DNA of 64,000 bases from Actinobacillus indolicus (GTDB lineage Bacteria > Pseudomonadota > Gammaproteobacteria > Enterobacterales > Pasteurellaceae): contig NZ_CABFKH010000005.1 in NCBI RefSeq assembly GCF_901764975.1, positions 62,001-126,000 on the forward strand. The letters run 5' to 3'. The translations under genes were made by a program, and so were the position numbers. The notes beneath the pieces were generated by a model. The model was not told the DNA's origin. It ran no database searches and saw only the letters and a program-made list of their open reading frames with translations. The stretch's first letter is position 1. Every line of letters begins with the position of its first letter. Shown one piece after another: positions 9,685-20,234 of this stretch.

Positions 9685-10173
9685 TCAAATTTCAAGAGAT
9701 TTAAACTGTCGAGCAAAATAGATCAAACCAGTTTGAGGTTGTGTATCTATCTCATCAAGTTGCACGATAAAAATAGTGTGAGTACCCACAGAGTGCGTAT
9801 CAATGATTTTACCATGAAGTGCGGTAATTGCTTCTTTTAATGCAAATTGCCCTGATTTGCCTACTTTCCAAATATCCCAAGAAAAACGTTCTTCCATGGT
9901 GCTTTCTAACATAGTAGCAAAGTGTTTGGCTAATGTCTCTTGTTGATGATTAAGCACATTCACACAGACTTTGCCATTTTGTTTAATAATATCGTGTAAA
10001 TCACTATTTTGATTTATGCAAAAGAGCAAGGTTGCAGGGGAGTCTGTAACCGATGTGACTGACGAGATGGTCATTCCGACTTTTCCAGCAGAGCCATTAC
10101 TTGTGACGATACTGACCGCTGACGGAAGATGTGCCATTGCATTTCTAAATTGTTGTACTGACAGTGCATTCAT
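9685..10173 (-). CDS. Flavin reductase domain protein (HpaC-like)
   Basis: A 162-residue protein of the NAD(P)H:flavin oxidoreductase family that supplies reduced FMN/FAD to two-component monooxygenases. FRNAMAHLPSAVSIVTS near the N-terminus, the PATLLFCIN segment and the VGTHTIFIVQLD block are typical of HpaC-like proteins. I start it at ATG 10173, one base after the upstream stop with GGAAAG in front, instead of the longer TTG-type start at 10218 that would overlap the upstream gene. No oxygenase partner is adjacent, so the physiological partner is unknown. Confidence 0.75.
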   Translation of the reverse strand: MNALSVQQFRNAMAHLPSAVSIVTSNGSAGKVGMTISSVTSVTDSPATLLFCINQNSDLHDIIKQNGKVCVNVLNHQQETLAKHFATMLESTMEERFSWDIWKVGKSGQFALKEAITALHGKIIDTHSVGTHTIFIVQLDEIDTQPQTGLIYFARQFKSLEI

Positions 10174-10174
10174 C

Positions 10175-10489
10175 TTATTCTTTCCAAACGACGTGATATT
10201 CTCTATTTTCAGCATCATGGGATATCAAAAAGCGAGCAAATACATCATCCATCACATCTTGCTCATTGACTAATCCTACCCATACTTCTGCAAACGCATC
10301 TGGGTCGATCAATGTACCAATTTCTTGATCCCATTGATCGCTCGTTTCTACCATCTCTACTGCACCACGCTCTTCAAACTGTAAGTTAAAAAGCAAAATA
10401 TCCGCAGGATCAAGGTTTTCCCCTGCCATTTCTAAGAATATATCGTAAGCAATGTCTATTGCTTCATCTGGCGTTAATTTTGTTGTCAT
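10175..10489 (-). CDS. Double-stranded-DNA-mimic protein, HI1450/YciU family
   Basis: A 104-residue, very acidic protein that closely resembles H. influenzae HI1450 (DUF440). HI1450 is a DNA mimic reported to bind the nucleoid protein HU. Conserved blocks include [20 protein letters not shown] and [10 protein letters not shown]. The many Asp and Glu residues would imitate the DNA phosphate backbone. It sits between ychN and the flavin reductase, with the next start one base after its stop, so the three are probably one transcript. Confidence 0.9.
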   Translation of the reverse strand: MTTKLTPDEAIDIAYDIFLEMAGENLDPADILLFNLQFEERGAVEMVETSDQWDQEIGTLIDPDAFAEVWVGLVNEQDVMDDVFARFLISHDAENREYHVVWKE

Positions 10490-10502
10490 TATTTTCTCTT
10501 AA

Positions 10503-10853
10503 TTAAAAATTTAATACTTTGTCGGCTTCAATAGTCCAATCGGCTAACTCAGCTAAAGTGCCAATTTCTACGCCATCTGCGAGCGGTAATGCGCTAATAC
10601 CACGTGCATTGGTACAGGTTTTGCAGAGTTTAACGATAGCGCCTTGCGCTGTCAAAATCTCAAGCATCTGTTGGGCGTGGTAGCTTTCTGTTGGACTTTG
10701 TTTTGCAAGTCCTGCAACAACAGCATCAGACATTAAGAAGAGTTTAATTTCAGCTTGATGCTGTTCTTGAATTTGTAACGCTAAGCGCAAACCACTAAAA
10801 AAGGTTTCATTGCCATAAGGGGCTGAGTTAATGATAAAGAGTAGCTTTGTCAT
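10503..10853 (-). CDS. ychN: DsrE/DsrF-family protein YchN
   Basis: A 116-residue protein matching E. coli YchN along its length: NSAPYGNE near the start, LFLMSDAV, QQMLEILTAQG, KLCKTCTNARGIS, and the end ADKVLNF. YchN forms a hexamer related to the sulfur-transfer proteins DsrE/TusD. The CKTC pair is the likely sulfur-handling site, but the function is not established. It is the first gene of the three-gene minus-strand operon, divergent from ribF. Confidence 0.9.
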   Translation of the reverse strand: MTKLLFIINSAPYGNETFFSGLRLALQIQEQHQAEIKLFLMSDAVVAGLAKQSPTESYHAQQMLEILTAQGAIVKLCKTCTNARGISALPLADGVEIGTLAELADWTIEADKVLNF

Positions 10854-11113
10854 AGTTGCTCCAAAGTCACAAGCGGTAAGATTTTCACGATTTTTTACAA
10901 ATTTTCAACATTATAACGGTTTAAAAGCGTTTAGAAATAGGATTTACACATAATATATAAACAAAATGTCTTATGGTTTAACTGAATTTGCATTATTGAG
11001 TCTGTGTGATGATGTTTTGAGAATATCTTTATAGCCTACCTTTCCATTTCTACCCTTTTCCCATATAATCAGGCATAATTTTTTGTCTGAAAAACTAAAC
11101 TCTTTCTAATCCA

Positions 11114-12073
11114 ATGCAATTAATTCGAGGTGTTCATAATCTAACGCGATTTCCTGTTTTTGGACGGGGATGTGTGCTAACCATTGGCAATTTTGATGGT
11201 GTACATTTAGGACATCAGCAAATTTTGAAGCGTTTGTTAGAGAAAGCAAATGCCTTACATTTGCCGTCAGTGGTAATGATTTTTGAACCTCAACCAAGAG
11301 AGTTTTTTGCAAAAAAATTAGCAAATGTAACCGCTCCAGCACGCTTAATGCGTTTGAGAGATAAAATTCATGCACTGGATAGTGTAGGAGTAGATTATTT
11401 ACTCTGTGTACGCTTTGATAGTACTTTTGCGCAGCAACAACCTGACGAGTTTATTCAAAATCTCTTGGTTAATCAGCTCCATGTAAAGTATTTAAGCGTT
11501 GGAGATGATTTCCAGTTTGGTTACAAGCGGTCTGGAAACTTTGAAATTTTGCAAGAAGCAGGAAAACAGTTTGGTTTCAGTGTTGAAAATTCTCATAGTC
11601 ATTGTTTAGGGGAAGAGAGAATTAGTAGCTCATTAATTCGCCAAGCTTTAGAACATGACGATTTAAGTCAAGCTGAAAAAATGCTGGGAAAACCGTACTC
11701 CATTCGAGGCAGAGTGGCGCATGGAAATAAACTAGGTAGAACCATTGGTTTTCCAACAGCAAATATTATGTTGAACCGCTTAGTGACGCCAATCCAAGGT
11801 GTCTATGCCGTGCAAGTTGAAACAGCCGAAGGCATATTCAACGGCATTGCTAATGTTGGCAATCGACCGACGATAAACGGAACAAAACCGTTATTAGAAG
11901 TGCATTTATTTGATTTTGATAAATCTATTTATGGGCAAGCGATTGAAGTCCGTTTTTTAAAGAAAGTGCGTTCGGAAATTAAGTTTGCAAGTTTTGATGA
12001 ACTGAAATCACAGATAGAATGTGATGTGATTGAAGTAAAAGACTTTTTTGCCCATAACAAGCGGTCAGATTGA
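11114..12073 (+). CDS. ribF: Bifunctional riboflavin kinase / FAD synthetase
   Basis: RibF converts riboflavin to FMN and FMN to FAD. The 319-residue protein has the N-terminal nucleotidyltransferase domain ([11 protein letters not shown], residues 22-32; ISSSLIR near 177) and the C-terminal flavokinase domain ([11 protein letters not shown], near residue 210; [10 protein letters not shown]). The last residues (NKRSD) and the stop codon are encoded by an uptake signal sequence. ribF-ileS order is common in proteobacteria. I see no FMN riboswitch in the 260 bases upstream, only AT-rich sequence with one uptake sequence. Confidence 0.96.
   Translation: MQLIRGVHNLTRFPVFGRGCVLTIGNFDGVHLGHQQILKRLLEKANALHLPSVVMIFEPQPREFFAKKLANVTAPARLMRLRDKIHALDSVGVDYLLCVRFDSTFAQQQPDEFIQNLLVNQLHVKYLSVGDDFQFGYKRSGNFEILQEAGKQFGFSVENSHSHCLGEERISSSLIRQALEHDDLSQAEKMLGKPYSIRGRVAHGNKLGRTIGFPTANIMLNRLVTPIQGVYAVQVETAEGIFNGIANVGNRPTINGTKPLLEVHLFDFDKSIYGQAIEVRFLKKVRSEIKFASFDELKSQIECDVIEVKDFFAHNKRSD
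12057..12065 (+). repeat. DNA uptake signal sequence (representative copy)
   Basis: ACAAGCGGT is the Actinobacillus-type uptake core. Other exact cores seen on the plus strand: 1053, 3196, 5497, 10869, 11523, 15165, 52588, 61489. As ACCGCTTGT: 17532, 23545, 28601, 31437, 32988, 51812, 60311. Several extend to AAGCGGTCAGATT with TTTTGCAAA about ten bases later (here 12057-12090). Many near-copies (AAGCGGT preceded by another base) also occur. The list was made by eye and may be incomplete. Confidence 0.95.
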
Positions 12074-12137
12074 GAGAGAATTTTGCAAATACGCAATCAC
12101 CGATTTATTTTTAAATTTTATTAATTGGAACAATAAG

Positions 12138-14954
12138 ATGACTGATTACAAAAACACATTAAATCTGCCTGAAACAGGCTTTCCGATGCGTGGGGATCTC
12201 GCTAAGCGTGAACCTGCGATGTTAAAAAATTGGTACGATAAGAATTTGTATCAAAAAATTCGTCAAGCATCAAAAGGGAAAAAATCCTTTATTTTGCACG
12301 ATGGTCCTCCCTATGCAAATGGTTCGTTACACCTTGGTCACGCCGTTAATAAAATTTTAAAAGATATTATTATTAAATCAAAAACTGCGTTGGGTTTTGA
12401 CTCTCCGTATATCCCTGGTTGGGACTGTCACGGTTTGCCGATTGAATTAAAAGTAGAAGGTTTGGTGGGTAAGCCAAATGAAAAAATTTCAGCAGCAGAG
12501 TTCCGTCAAGAATGTCGTAAATATGCGACAGAACAAGTTGAAGGGCAAAAAGCAGACTTTATCCGTATGGGCGTGTTGGGCGATTGGGATAATCCATATC
12601 TGACCATGAACTTCAACACCGAAGCAAATATTATCCGTACGCTCGGTAAAGTGATTGCAAATGGTCACTTATACAAAGGTTCAAAACCGGTTCACTGGTG
12701 TTTAGACTGTGGCTCTTCCCTTGCTGAAGCCGAAGTGGAATATGAAGATAAAGTCTCGCCGTCAATCTATGTACGTTTTTCAGCGGTAGATCCTGTTGCC
12801 GTGGAAGCGAAATTTAATGCTCAGGGCAAAGGAAGCGGTCAGATTTCTGCGGTGATTTGGACAACAACCCCTTGGACGTTGCCGTCAAACCGTGCGATTG
12901 CGTTAAATGCGGAATTAGAATATCAACTCGTACAATTTGGCGATGAGCGTGTTATTCTTGCGGCAGAACTTCTAGAAGCTGTACAAAAAGCAGCAGGCGT
13001 TGAGCAAGTGGAAGTGTTAGGTTCAGCGAAAGGCAGTGATTTAGAGTTAATGCGTTTTAACCATCCGTTCTATGAGTATAGTGTACCGTTTATTTTAGGC
13101 GATCACGTTACCACCGATGGCGGTACGGGTTTAGTACATACCGCACCGGATCACGGTTTGGACGACTATATTGTAGGTCAAAAATATAAATTAGAAATGG
13201 CTTGTTTGGTGGCAAACGATGGTAAATTCGTTTCAACTACACCATTCTTTGCAGGCAAAGGCGTGTTTGAAAGTAATGATTTAGTCCTTGAAAAACTGAA
13301 AGAAACAGGGGCGTTGCTCAAATTAGAGCGTATCAAACACAGCTATCCGCACTGCTGGCGTCACAAAACTCCGATTATTTTCCGTGCGACACCGCAATGG
13401 TTTATCGGTATGGAAACGCAAGGTTTACGCAAACAAGCGTTAGGCGAAATTAAACGTGTTCGTTGGATCCCAAGTTGGGGCGAAGCACGTATTGATACGA
13501 TGGTGGCAAACCGTCCTGACTGGTGTATCTCTCGTCAGCGTACTTGGGGCGTGCCGATGACAATGTTTGTACATAACGAAACTGAACAGTTACACCCTCG
13601 CACCTTAGAAATTTTGGAAGAAGTGGCAAAACGTGTTGAGCAAGCGGGCATTCAAGCGTGGTGGGATTTAGATCCGAAAGAAGTCTTAGGCGAAGAAGAT
13701 GCGAAAATCTATCGTAAAGTGCCTGATACCCTTGATGTGTGGTTCGACTCGGGATCGACCTATGCGTCTGTGGTACAACAACGCCCAGAGTTTAACGGCA
13801 ATTCTGCGGATATGTACCTTGAAGGTTCAGACCAACACCGTGGTTGGTTTATGTCATCATTAATGCTTTCTACAGCAACCGATAATAAAGCCCCTTATAA
13901 TCAAGTACTTACACACGGTTTCACCGTCGATGAAAAAGGTCGCAAAATGTCAAAATCACTCGGTAACGTGATTGTGCCAAGTGAAGTGTGGAACAAAAAT
14001 GGTGCAGATATTTTACGTTTATGGGTTGCTTCTACGGACTACACCGGTGAAATTGCGGTTTCGCACAACATTTTAAACAGTGCAGGCGACACTTATCGCC
14101 GTATCCGTAATACCGCACGTTTCCTACTAGCGAACTTAAACGGCTTCGATCCAAAATGTGATCTCGTGAAACCTGAAGAGATGATCGCCTTAGATCGTTG
14201 GGCGGTAAGCTGTGCGTTAGATGCACAAAACGACATTAAAGAAGCCTATGATAATTATCAATTCCACACCGTTGTTCAGCGTTTAATGCGTTTCTGTTCA
14301 ATCGAAATGGGATCATTCTATTTAGATATTATCAAAGACCGTCAATACACAACCAAAGCAGACAGCCTTGCACGCCGTAGTTGCCAAACTGCGCTGTGGC
14401 ATATTTCTGAAGCATTAGTGCGTTGGATGGCTCCGATTTTATCCTTCACTGCCGATGAAATTTGGGGCTACTTACCACAAGTGGAAGGACGTTCAGAATT
14501 TGTCTTTACCGAAGAATTTTATACAGGATTATTCGGTTTAAGTGAAAGCGATAAATTAGACGACAACTACTGGCAAAAACTGTTAAAAGTACGTGCTGAG
14601 GTCAACCGTGTATTAGAGCAGGCTCGTAACGACAAGTTAATTGGTGCTGGCTTAGAAGCCAAAGTTACCGTTTATGCAAATGATGATATTCGTCCGTTGT
14701 TAGAACAGTTAGGCAACGAGCTACGCTTCGTGTTAATTACTTCACAAGCGATGGTTAAACCACTTGCCGAAGCCGATGTTGCTGAAGGCGAATTAGCTGG
14801 TCTTGCGGTGAAAGTAGAACGTGCTGACGGTGAAAAATGCCCACGTTGCTGGCACTATGCGACGGATATTGGTGCAAATGCAGAACACGCCGAGATTTGT
14901 GGGCGTTGTGTGGAGAATGTGGTTGGGGAAGGTGAAACAAGAAACTTTGCGTAG
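12138..14954 (+). CDS. ileS: Isoleucyl-tRNA synthetase
   Basis: IleS charges tRNA-Ile and edits mischarged valine. The protein is 938 residues, the same length as E. coli IleS. It has the HIGH motif as HLGH (near residue 63), the CP1 editing domain ([10 protein letters not shown]), the KMSKS motif (around residue 605) and a C-terminal zinc site (CPRCWHY, CGRC). I start at ATG 12138 (MTDYKNTLN); the frame is open 90 bases further upstream, but that part overlaps ribF and contains an uptake sequence. lspA, often next to ileS, does not follow here. Confidence 0.97.
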   Translation: MTDYKNTLNLPETGFPMRGDLAKREPAMLKNWYDKNLYQKIRQASKGKKSFILHDGPPYANGSLHLGHAVNKILKDIIIKSKTALGFDSPYIPGWDCHGLPIELKVEGLVGKPNEKISAAEFRQECRKYATEQVEGQKADFIRMGVLGDWDNPYLTMNFNTEANIIRTLGKVIANGHLYKGSKPVHWCLDCGSSLAEAEVEYEDKVSPSIYVRFSAVDPVAVEAKFNAQGKGSGQISAVIWTTTPWTLPSNRAIALNAELEYQLVQFGDERVILAAELLEAVQKAAGVEQVEVLGSAKGSDLELMRFNHPFYEYSVPFILGDHVTTDGGTGLVHTAPDHGLDDYIVGQKYKLEMACLVANDGKFVSTTPFFAGKGVFESNDLVLEKLKETGALLKLERIKHSYPHCWRHKTPIIFRATPQWFIGMETQGLRKQALGEIKRVRWIPSWGEARIDTMVANRPDWCISRQRTWGVPMTMFVHNETEQLHPRTLEILEEVAKRVEQAGIQAWWDLDPKEVLGEEDAKIYRKVPDTLDVWFDSGSTYASVVQQRPEFNGNSADMYLEGSDQHRGWFMSSLMLSTATDNKAPYNQVLTHGFTVDEKGRKMSKSLGNVIVPSEVWNKNGADILRLWVASTDYTGEIAVSHNILNSAGDTYRRIRNTARFLLANLNGFDPKCDLVKPEEMIALDRWAVSCALDAQNDIKEAYDNYQFHTVVQRLMRFCSIEMGSFYLDIIKDRQYTTKADSLARRSCQTALWHISEALVRWMAPILSFTADEIWGYLPQVEGRSEFVFTEEFYTGLFGLSESDKLDDNYWQKLLKVRAEVNRVLEQARNDKLIGAGLEAKVTVYANDDIRPLLEQLGNELRFVLITSQAMVKPLAEADVAEGELAGLAVKVERADGEKCPRCWHYATDIGANAEHAEICGRCVENVVGEGETRNFA

Positions 14955-14974
14955 TTTCATCGTCGCTTAATTTT

Positions 14975-15404
14975 GTTACTTTTCTTTGCTTTGCCAAAGA
15001 AAAGTAACCAAAAGAAAGGCAGCCCTACTTCACCGCTTATCTTCGCTTAGTTTAAATTTGCTTAACGGAACATTTTAAATTCGCCAACTTCGTTGGCTCA
15101 GAGAAAAATGTTCCTACAAATTTAAACACGCTCAGGCGGTTCAGAAGGGAACCCAAACCGCCAAACAAGCGGTAAGTTTTGATTAATTTTTTGCAAAGTT
15201 GAGATCGAGATGTTCGATCAATTCCCCTGCGTTTCGCCGAAGCGGTTGCGTCAATTTTTGAGGACAACTTTTCGTGTTTGAGCTTGCGAAGCAAGCGAGT
15301 TTGAAAAGTTCGTCCCAAAAATTAGCAACAAGCGTAGGAAGAAGAAACGCTCGGGGTCGCCTTTCTTTTGCCTACTTTTCTTTGGCGAAGCAAAGAAAAG
15401 TAGG
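14975..15404. repeat. Hairpin-rich non-coding element bounded by 46-bp inverted repeats
   Basis: The 505-base gap between ileS and pssA holds an element whose ends (14975-15020 and 15359-15404) are inverted repeats with about four mismatches. Each end is itself a hairpin: 14975-14988 pairs with 14995-15008, and 15372-15384 with 15391-15403. Inside are a nested hairpin at 15051-15126 (10-bp outer stem TTTAAATTTG/CAAATTTAAA, then GGAACATTTT/AAAATGTTCC, then GCCAAC/GTTGGC), a GGCGGTT/AACCGCC hairpin near 15134-15160, GATCGA/TCGATC at 15201-15217, and a long nested hairpin at 15254-15322. No coding potential is convincing. It looks like a MITE-like or structured-RNA repeat. Confidence 0.75.
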
Positions 15405-15459
15405 GATAGTGTTACTGCGTAGAAACTATCTACGAAGTAAAGAAAAAATGGAGCATAAG

Positions 15460-16827
15460 ATGCTTATTCTGAATAAACAAACCCGTGCAAAACGCCACTT
15501 AGACAATCTCACCTTCATACCCCAAGCGGTAGAAAAAGTGGATTTTCTAACAAGTAGCACTGCGTTTAAACAACAAATTTTAGCGTTAATCAAACAAGCA
15601 AAATTTCGCATTTATCTCACCGCTCTCTATTTTGAAAAAGATGAAGCAGGGCAAGAGATTTTAGATGCACTCTATCAAGCGAAATTAGATAACCCACAGC
15701 TGGAAATCAAAGTCCTTGTGGATTGGCATAGGGCGCAACGTGGGCGTATCGGCGAAGAAACCCAAAGTTCAAATGCCGATTGGTACACTCAAACGCGTGA
15801 AAAATATGCCCTGCCGACAGAGCAAGAGATTGCGTTTTATGGCGTTCCTGTCAATAAACGTGAGATCTTCGGCGTGTTGCACCTCAAAGGTTTTGTGTTT
15901 GATGATACTCTGCTTTATAGCGGAGCCAGTATTAACAACGTCTATTTGCAGCAGTTTGAGCGTTATCGTTACGACCGTTATCATCAAATAGAAAATAAAA
16001 TCTTGGCGGACAGTTGGGTCAATTTTATTCAGCAGAATATTTTGACTAACCCAGCTGTAAATCGCTTGGATCAAGCAAATCGTCCAAAAACCATTGAAAT
16101 CCGACCGCTTGTAAAAGCTTTCCGTAAGGAGCTAAGCCAACAGGCATATCGTTTTAATGGCAAGCCAATGAATCATGAACAGCTAATGGTTTCTCCTGTG
16201 GTGGGCTTAGGACGTAAAAATCCGCTGAATAAAACGATTGAAGCACTGTTTTTTCAAGTACAACAGAAATTAACGATTTGTACTCCTTATTTCAATTTCC
16301 CGCGTTCTATCAGCCAACGCATTACATGGTTATTAGAGAATGGCAAACAGATTGAAATCATTGTTGGTGATAAAACGGCAAATGACTTTTTCACGCCACC
16401 GGAAGAAAATTTTACGATGGCGTCTGCTTTACCGTATCTGTATGAAAAAAACCTACGAGCATTTGCAAAGAATTTTGACTCTTACATTCAAAATGGGCAA
16501 TTAACCATTCGTTTGTGGAAAGATGGTGAAAACACCTATCATCTAAAAGGCGTATGGATTGACGATCGTTATATTTTATTGACAGGTAATAATTTGAATC
16601 CGCGGGCGTGGAAACTCGACGCAGAAAATGCGGTGTTGATTTCCGATCCAAAAAGAGAACTTACGGAAAAAGCCCAAGACGAGTTAGCGAAGATTCGTAC
16701 ACATACTACGATTCTTACCCATTATAGTGATTTAGAAGAGCTAAAAGATTACCCTGAAAAAGTGAAAAAATTACTTAAAAAGTTTGGTCGGGTAAAATTG
16801 GATAAGATTGTAAAGATGTTATTGTAA
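15460..16827 (+). CDS. pssA: CDP-diacylglycerol-serine O-phosphatidyltransferase (PLD-type)
   Basis: PssA makes phosphatidylserine from CDP-diacylglycerol and L-serine, the committed step to phosphatidylethanolamine. The 455-residue protein matches E. coli PssA (451) throughout. It has two HKD-type phospholipase D motifs: HLKGFVFDD with YSGAS (near residue 145) and HLKGVWIDD with TGNNLNPRAW (near residue 360). It also has VLVDWHRAQRGRIG. The frame is open back to 15274 inside the hairpin element, but GGAG six bases before ATG 15460 and family length support this start. ATG 15448 is an alternative. Confidence 0.95.
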   Translation: MLILNKQTRAKRHLDNLTFIPQAVEKVDFLTSSTAFKQQILALIKQAKFRIYLTALYFEKDEAGQEILDALYQAKLDNPQLEIKVLVDWHRAQRGRIGEETQSSNADWYTQTREKYALPTEQEIAFYGVPVNKREIFGVLHLKGFVFDDTLLYSGASINNVYLQQFERYRYDRYHQIENKILADSWVNFIQQNILTNPAVNRLDQANRPKTIEIRPLVKAFRKELSQQAYRFNGKPMNHEQLMVSPVVGLGRKNPLNKTIEALFFQVQQKLTICTPYFNFPRSISQRITWLLENGKQIEIIVGDKTANDFFTPPEENFTMASALPYLYEKNLRAFAKNFDSYIQNGQLTIRLWKDGENTYHLKGVWIDDRYILLTGNNLNPRAWKLDAENAVLISDPKRELTEKAQDELAKIRTHTTILTHYSDLEELKDYPEKVKKLLKKFGRVKLDKIVKMLL

Positions 16828-16829
16828 TA

Positions 16830-16866
16830 AAAAAGCTGATTTCAATGTTGTTGAAATCAGCTTTTT
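16830..16866. terminator. Bidirectional terminator between pssA and dps
   Basis: AAAAGCTGATTTCAA (from 16831), loop TGTTG, TTGAAATCAGC followed by TTTTT. The A-run on the left makes it work for both convergent genes. Confidence 0.93.
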
Positions 16867-16873
16867 CTTTAGA

Positions 16874-17359
16874 TTATTGCTGGCATACGCCACAAGTTGC
16901 TGCTGAAGAGAACATCCATACAAGTTTCTCTTGCTCTTTAATGTAATCACTCATTTGTGATGCTGTACCTTCATCACCAGCTTCATTCGCAAGGGCAAGA
17001 ATTTCACGTTGTTGTTTCAATAAGGTTTTAAAACCTTCTAATGTACCTGTTAAACAATGTTGTGCAGAACTTGCACCGATGTCTTCTTTGACTAATGAAA
17101 CGTTTAGGTATTGGCTAAATGCATTAGCAGGTACGTGACCTAAGGTAAGAATACGTTCTGCAATTTCATCTACTTTTACGACTAAATCATCATAGATTTC
17201 TTCAAATTTTGCGTGTAACTCAAAGAAGCTTACACCTTTAATATTCCAATGATAACCACGCACGTTAGTATAGAATACTTGGTAGCTTGCTAATAGATTG
17301 TTTAGCTCTTGAGCTAACTTAGCAGATGCTTCTTTTTCTAAACCGATCGAATTAAACAT
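16874..17359 (-). CDS. dps: Dps-family ferritin-like DNA-protection protein
   Basis: Dps forms a dodecamer that oxidises and stores iron and protects DNA from peroxide. The 161-residue protein keeps the intersubunit ferroxidase residues with the usual spacing: H37 (GYHWN), H49, D64 and E68. The N-terminal tail is short and not strongly basic, so DNA binding of the E. coli type is doubtful. The C-terminus ends CGVCQQ, an added CXXC pair. It is a single gene with its own AT-rich upstream region of 180 bases. Confidence 0.88.
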   Translation of the reverse strand: MFNSIGLEKEASAKLAQELNNLLASYQVFYTNVRGYHWNIKGVSFFELHAKFEEIYDDLVVKVDEIAERILTLGHVPANAFSQYLNVSLVKEDIGASSAQHCLTGTLEGFKTLLKQQREILALANEAGDEGTASQMSDYIKEQEKLVWMFSSAATCGVCQQ

Positions 17360-17539
17360 ATGATTTCTCCTATGGGCTAATAAATGAATTTTGGTTTATT
17401 ATAAGTGAAAAATAACGTTTAAAAAATGAATATAATTTATCCATTTAATAGAAAAAAACAATCGCTTAAATGAGATTAATTTCTTTTAAAAACAATGTGA
17501 TAATTTATTTGCAAATTTTTCCTATAATCGTACCGCTTG

Positions 17540-18403
17540 TTATGCTTTAAAATGATCTAAACCATATTGATAAAGATCATTTTTTTTATATCCGAAGGTT
17601 TCCGCAACAATGGCTGCTGCTTTTTTTAATGGAAGTTCTTGGTTTAGTAATGTCAGTAATTTGATCGCTTGCGGTGAAATTTCTTCATTTTCCTGAGAGA
17701 GTTTCCCTTCAACAATTAAAACGATTTCACCTTTGATGCGGTTACTATCTTGAGATAACCAATCGATCAAATTCATAAGCGTATCTCCCCGAATAGTCTC
17801 CCATGTCTTTGTGAGTTCTCTTGCCATCACGATATAGCGATCTTCACCGAAGATCTTTTGCATATCAGCCAAACATTCTAAGATACGATGTGTGGATTCA
17901 TAAAAAATAAGTGTTCTCGGTTCTTCAGAAAGCGCTGTGAGTTTGTCACAGCGTGCTTTACTTTTTGCAGGAAGGAACCCTTCAAAACAAAAGCGGTCAG
18001 ATGCAATACCTGAACTGCACAATGCGGTAATGGCGGCACATGCCCCAGGTATTGGGACAATATGGATACCAGCCTGTCTGCAATGGCGAACAAGATGAAA
18101 CCCTGGATCGCTGATTAATGGCGTTCCTGCATCGGAAATCAGGGCAATGTGTTGTCCTTGTTGTAATTTTTCAACCAGAATTGAGGCTTTTTGTTGCTCA
18201 TTATGATCGTGTAAGGCAAAAAAAGGCTTTTTAATACCATAATGGCTTAATAGAATGCCACTATGGCGAGTATCTTCTGCGGCAATTAAATCGACTTGTT
18301 CAAAGGTTTTTAATGCACGTTGTGTGATGTCATCAAGATTTCCGATAGGGGTAGCAACAATATATAATGTGCCAGTTTGTTCGTGATTATGTCCGTTTTT
18401 CAT
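17540..18403 (-). CDS. rsmI: 16S rRNA 2'-O-ribose C1402 methyltransferase
   Basis: RsmI methylates the 2'-OH of C1402 in 16S rRNA. The 287-residue protein has the tetrapyrrole-methylase fold signatures [22 protein letters not shown] and [12 protein letters not shown]. The ATG at 18403 gives the family length (E. coli 286); a TTG 57 bases upstream would add an unconserved leader. The TAA stop overlaps an uptake core (17532-17540). It diverges from lpoA, with a 90-base gap, the same arrangement as in E. coli. Confidence 0.93.
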   Translation of the reverse strand: MKNGHNHEQTGTLYIVATPIGNLDDITQRALKTFEQVDLIAAEDTRHSGILLSHYGIKKPFFALHDHNEQQKASILVEKLQQGQHIALISDAGTPLISDPGFHLVRHCRQAGIHIVPIPGACAAITALCSSGIASDRFCFEGFLPAKSKARCDKLTALSEEPRTLIFYESTHRILECLADMQKIFGEDRYIVMARELTKTWETIRGDTLMNLIDWLSQDSNRIKGEIVLIVEGKLSQENEEISPQAIKLLTLLNQELPLKKAAAIVAETFGYKKNDLYQYGLDHFKA

Positions 18404-18493
18404 TTGATTTTCGCTTATTTGATAAGTAAGATCGCTAGATGTTTTTATGCAAAGATTCAATAATATCTATTTCCAAATTCATGGAGCAATAAA

Positions 18494-20233
18494 ATGCCAA
18501 CTATTTTAGTACAAAGTCGTGGCTTTCGCCAAAAAATGAAGACTGTCTTTATTCCTACGACATTAGCCTTATTACTTGCTGCTTGTTCAAATAATCAAGT
18601 AACAGAAGCTCTCAAAGATGAAGCTTATGCAAATTCTGAGTTCTACATTAATAAAGCAGATCAAAGTGGTAAGGAAGAAGAGCAGCAAAGCTATCGCTTA
18701 TTAGCCGTACGTAAACTGATTGATGAAAATAAAGTCGTTGAAGCACAAAATACAATGTCTGATATTATTGTGGAGAAACTAAATGAGCTTCAAAAACCAG
18801 AGTATCAACTACTTTCGGCACAATTAGCGGCACTTCAAGGAAAAAATGCAGAAGCTCAATCTATTTTAAGAGGCTTGCCGCAAGCGCAGTTAAGTCAATC
18901 TCAATTATTACGAGTTTACCAAACCCAAGCTCGTATTGCCGAAAACCAAAATGATGTGATTGAAGTTGTTAGAGCAAGATCTTTTATGGATAGCTATATG
19001 ACGGATACACAAAGCCGTCAGACAAATAACGATAAAATTTGGGAAACTTTGCGTAATGCTAACCGTGGTATGTTAGAAAAAACATCTGCGGGTCCTGGGG
19101 AAATGGGACTTGCTGGATGGTTAGCATTGGCTGTGGCATATAATCAAAATATGTCTGCACCAGAACAGCTTCCACAGGTGATCCAAAATTGGAAACAACA
19201 ATATCCAAATCATTCTGCTGCAATTTTAATGCCAACAGAATTACAAAATGTGGTTTCTTTCCAACAAACACAGTTAAATGGAGTCGCATTACTTTTACCA
19301 TTGAGTGGTGAAGGTAAAATTCTAGGCGATATTATTAAACGTGGTTTTGATGATGCTAAAGGGCAAGACTCTATCGCTATCCAAGTCTTTGATACAGATA
19401 CTGCTCCTGTGAATGATTTGCTTACTCAAGCAAAACAGCAAGGGGTGCAAACGGTTATTGGGCCTTTATTAAAAAATCGTGTTGATGAAATGCTAGTGAG
19501 TCCAGAAATTAATAATCTTAATGTATTGGCATTAAATTCAACACCTAATGTCAAAGCTGTTGCAAAGGTTTGTTATTATGGCTTATCTCCAGAGTCTGAA
19601 GCAAAATCAGCAGCAGAGCGTTTCCAAAAAGATGGTTTAAGTAATGCATTAGTCCTTGCACCAAATGGGGATTTCGGACAACGTTCAGCAGATGCTTTCG
19701 CACAACGCTGGCGTCAATTAACTAATAAAGATGCAGATATTCGTTATTATAACGAAGCATTTGAAGGCGTATCTTTATTGCAAAGTGCGGGTCTTACCAA
19801 GGGTAGTGGTATTTATATATTAGGTACAGCGGAGCAATTAGTCGATGTGAAACAAGGTATTGATAACTCGCCATTAGCGAATCAATATCCAATTTATACC
19901 TCTTCACGTAGCAATTCGCCAAATAATGGTCCTGATTTCCGTTTAACAATGGAAGGGGTTAAATTTAGCGAAATTCCGTTATTATCAGATCCAGATTCAG
20001 ATGAGTATAAAAAAGCAGAGCAAATTGCAGAGAGCGACTTCTCAATGATGCGTCTTTATGCAATGGGTTCAGACACTTGGTCTATTGCGAATAAATTCAA
20101 TGAGTTCCGTCAGATTCCGGGTTATAAAGTCCATGGTTTAACAGGTATTTTAAGTGCAGGTACTAACTGTAATATTGAGCGTGAAATGAACTGGTTACAA
20201 TATCGTAGCGGTAGCATCATCAACGCTAACTAA
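18494..20233 (+). CDS. lpoA: Outer-membrane lipoprotein activator of PBP1a
   Basis: LpoA is an outer-membrane lipoprotein that reaches through the periplasm to activate PBP1a for peptidoglycan synthesis. The 579-residue precursor has a lipobox (LLAAC) near residue 31, a helical TPR-like N-terminal domain (about residues 40-250) and a periplasmic-binding-protein-like C-terminal domain. Length and order (rsmI divergent, then yraN, diaA, dolP) match the family. GGAG lies 8 bases before the ATG. Confidence 0.93.
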   Translation: MPTILVQSRGFRQKMKTVFIPTTLALLLAACSNNQVTEALKDEAYANSEFYINKADQSGKEEEQQSYRLLAVRKLIDENKVVEAQNTMSDIIVEKLNELQKPEYQLLSAQLAALQGKNAEAQSILRGLPQAQLSQSQLLRVYQTQARIAENQNDVIEVVRARSFMDSYMTDTQSRQTNNDKIWETLRNANRGMLEKTSAGPGEMGLAGWLALAVAYNQNMSAPEQLPQVIQNWKQQYPNHSAAILMPTELQNVVSFQQTQLNGVALLLPLSGEGKILGDIIKRGFDDAKGQDSIAIQVFDTDTAPVNDLLTQAKQQGVQTVIGPLLKNRVDEMLVSPEINNLNVLALNSTPNVKAVAKVCYYGLSPESEAKSAAERFQKDGLSNALVLAPNGDFGQRSADAFAQRWRQLTNKDADIRYYNEAFEGVSLLQSAGLTKGSGIYILGTAEQLVDVKQGIDNSPLANQYPIYTSSRSNSPNNGPDFRLTMEGVKFSEIPLLSDPDSDEYKKAEQIAESDFSMMRLYAMGSDTWSIANKFNEFRQIPGYKVHGLTGILSAGTNCNIEREMNWLQYRSGSIINAN

Positions 20234-20234
20234 G

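Noticed and set aside
10854-11113. Possible FMN riboswitch upstream of ribF
   Set aside because: None of the conserved RFN-element segments are visible; the region is AT-rich with one uptake sequence and presumably two divergent promoters.
12048-12137. Upstream extension of ileS overlapping ribF
   Set aside because: The sequence is the end of ribF and an uptake sequence; IleS family length fits ATG 12138 exactly.
15274-15459. N-terminal extension of pssA of about 60 residues
   Set aside because: It lies within the hairpin element, has no family counterpart, and ATG 15460 has a good ribosome site.
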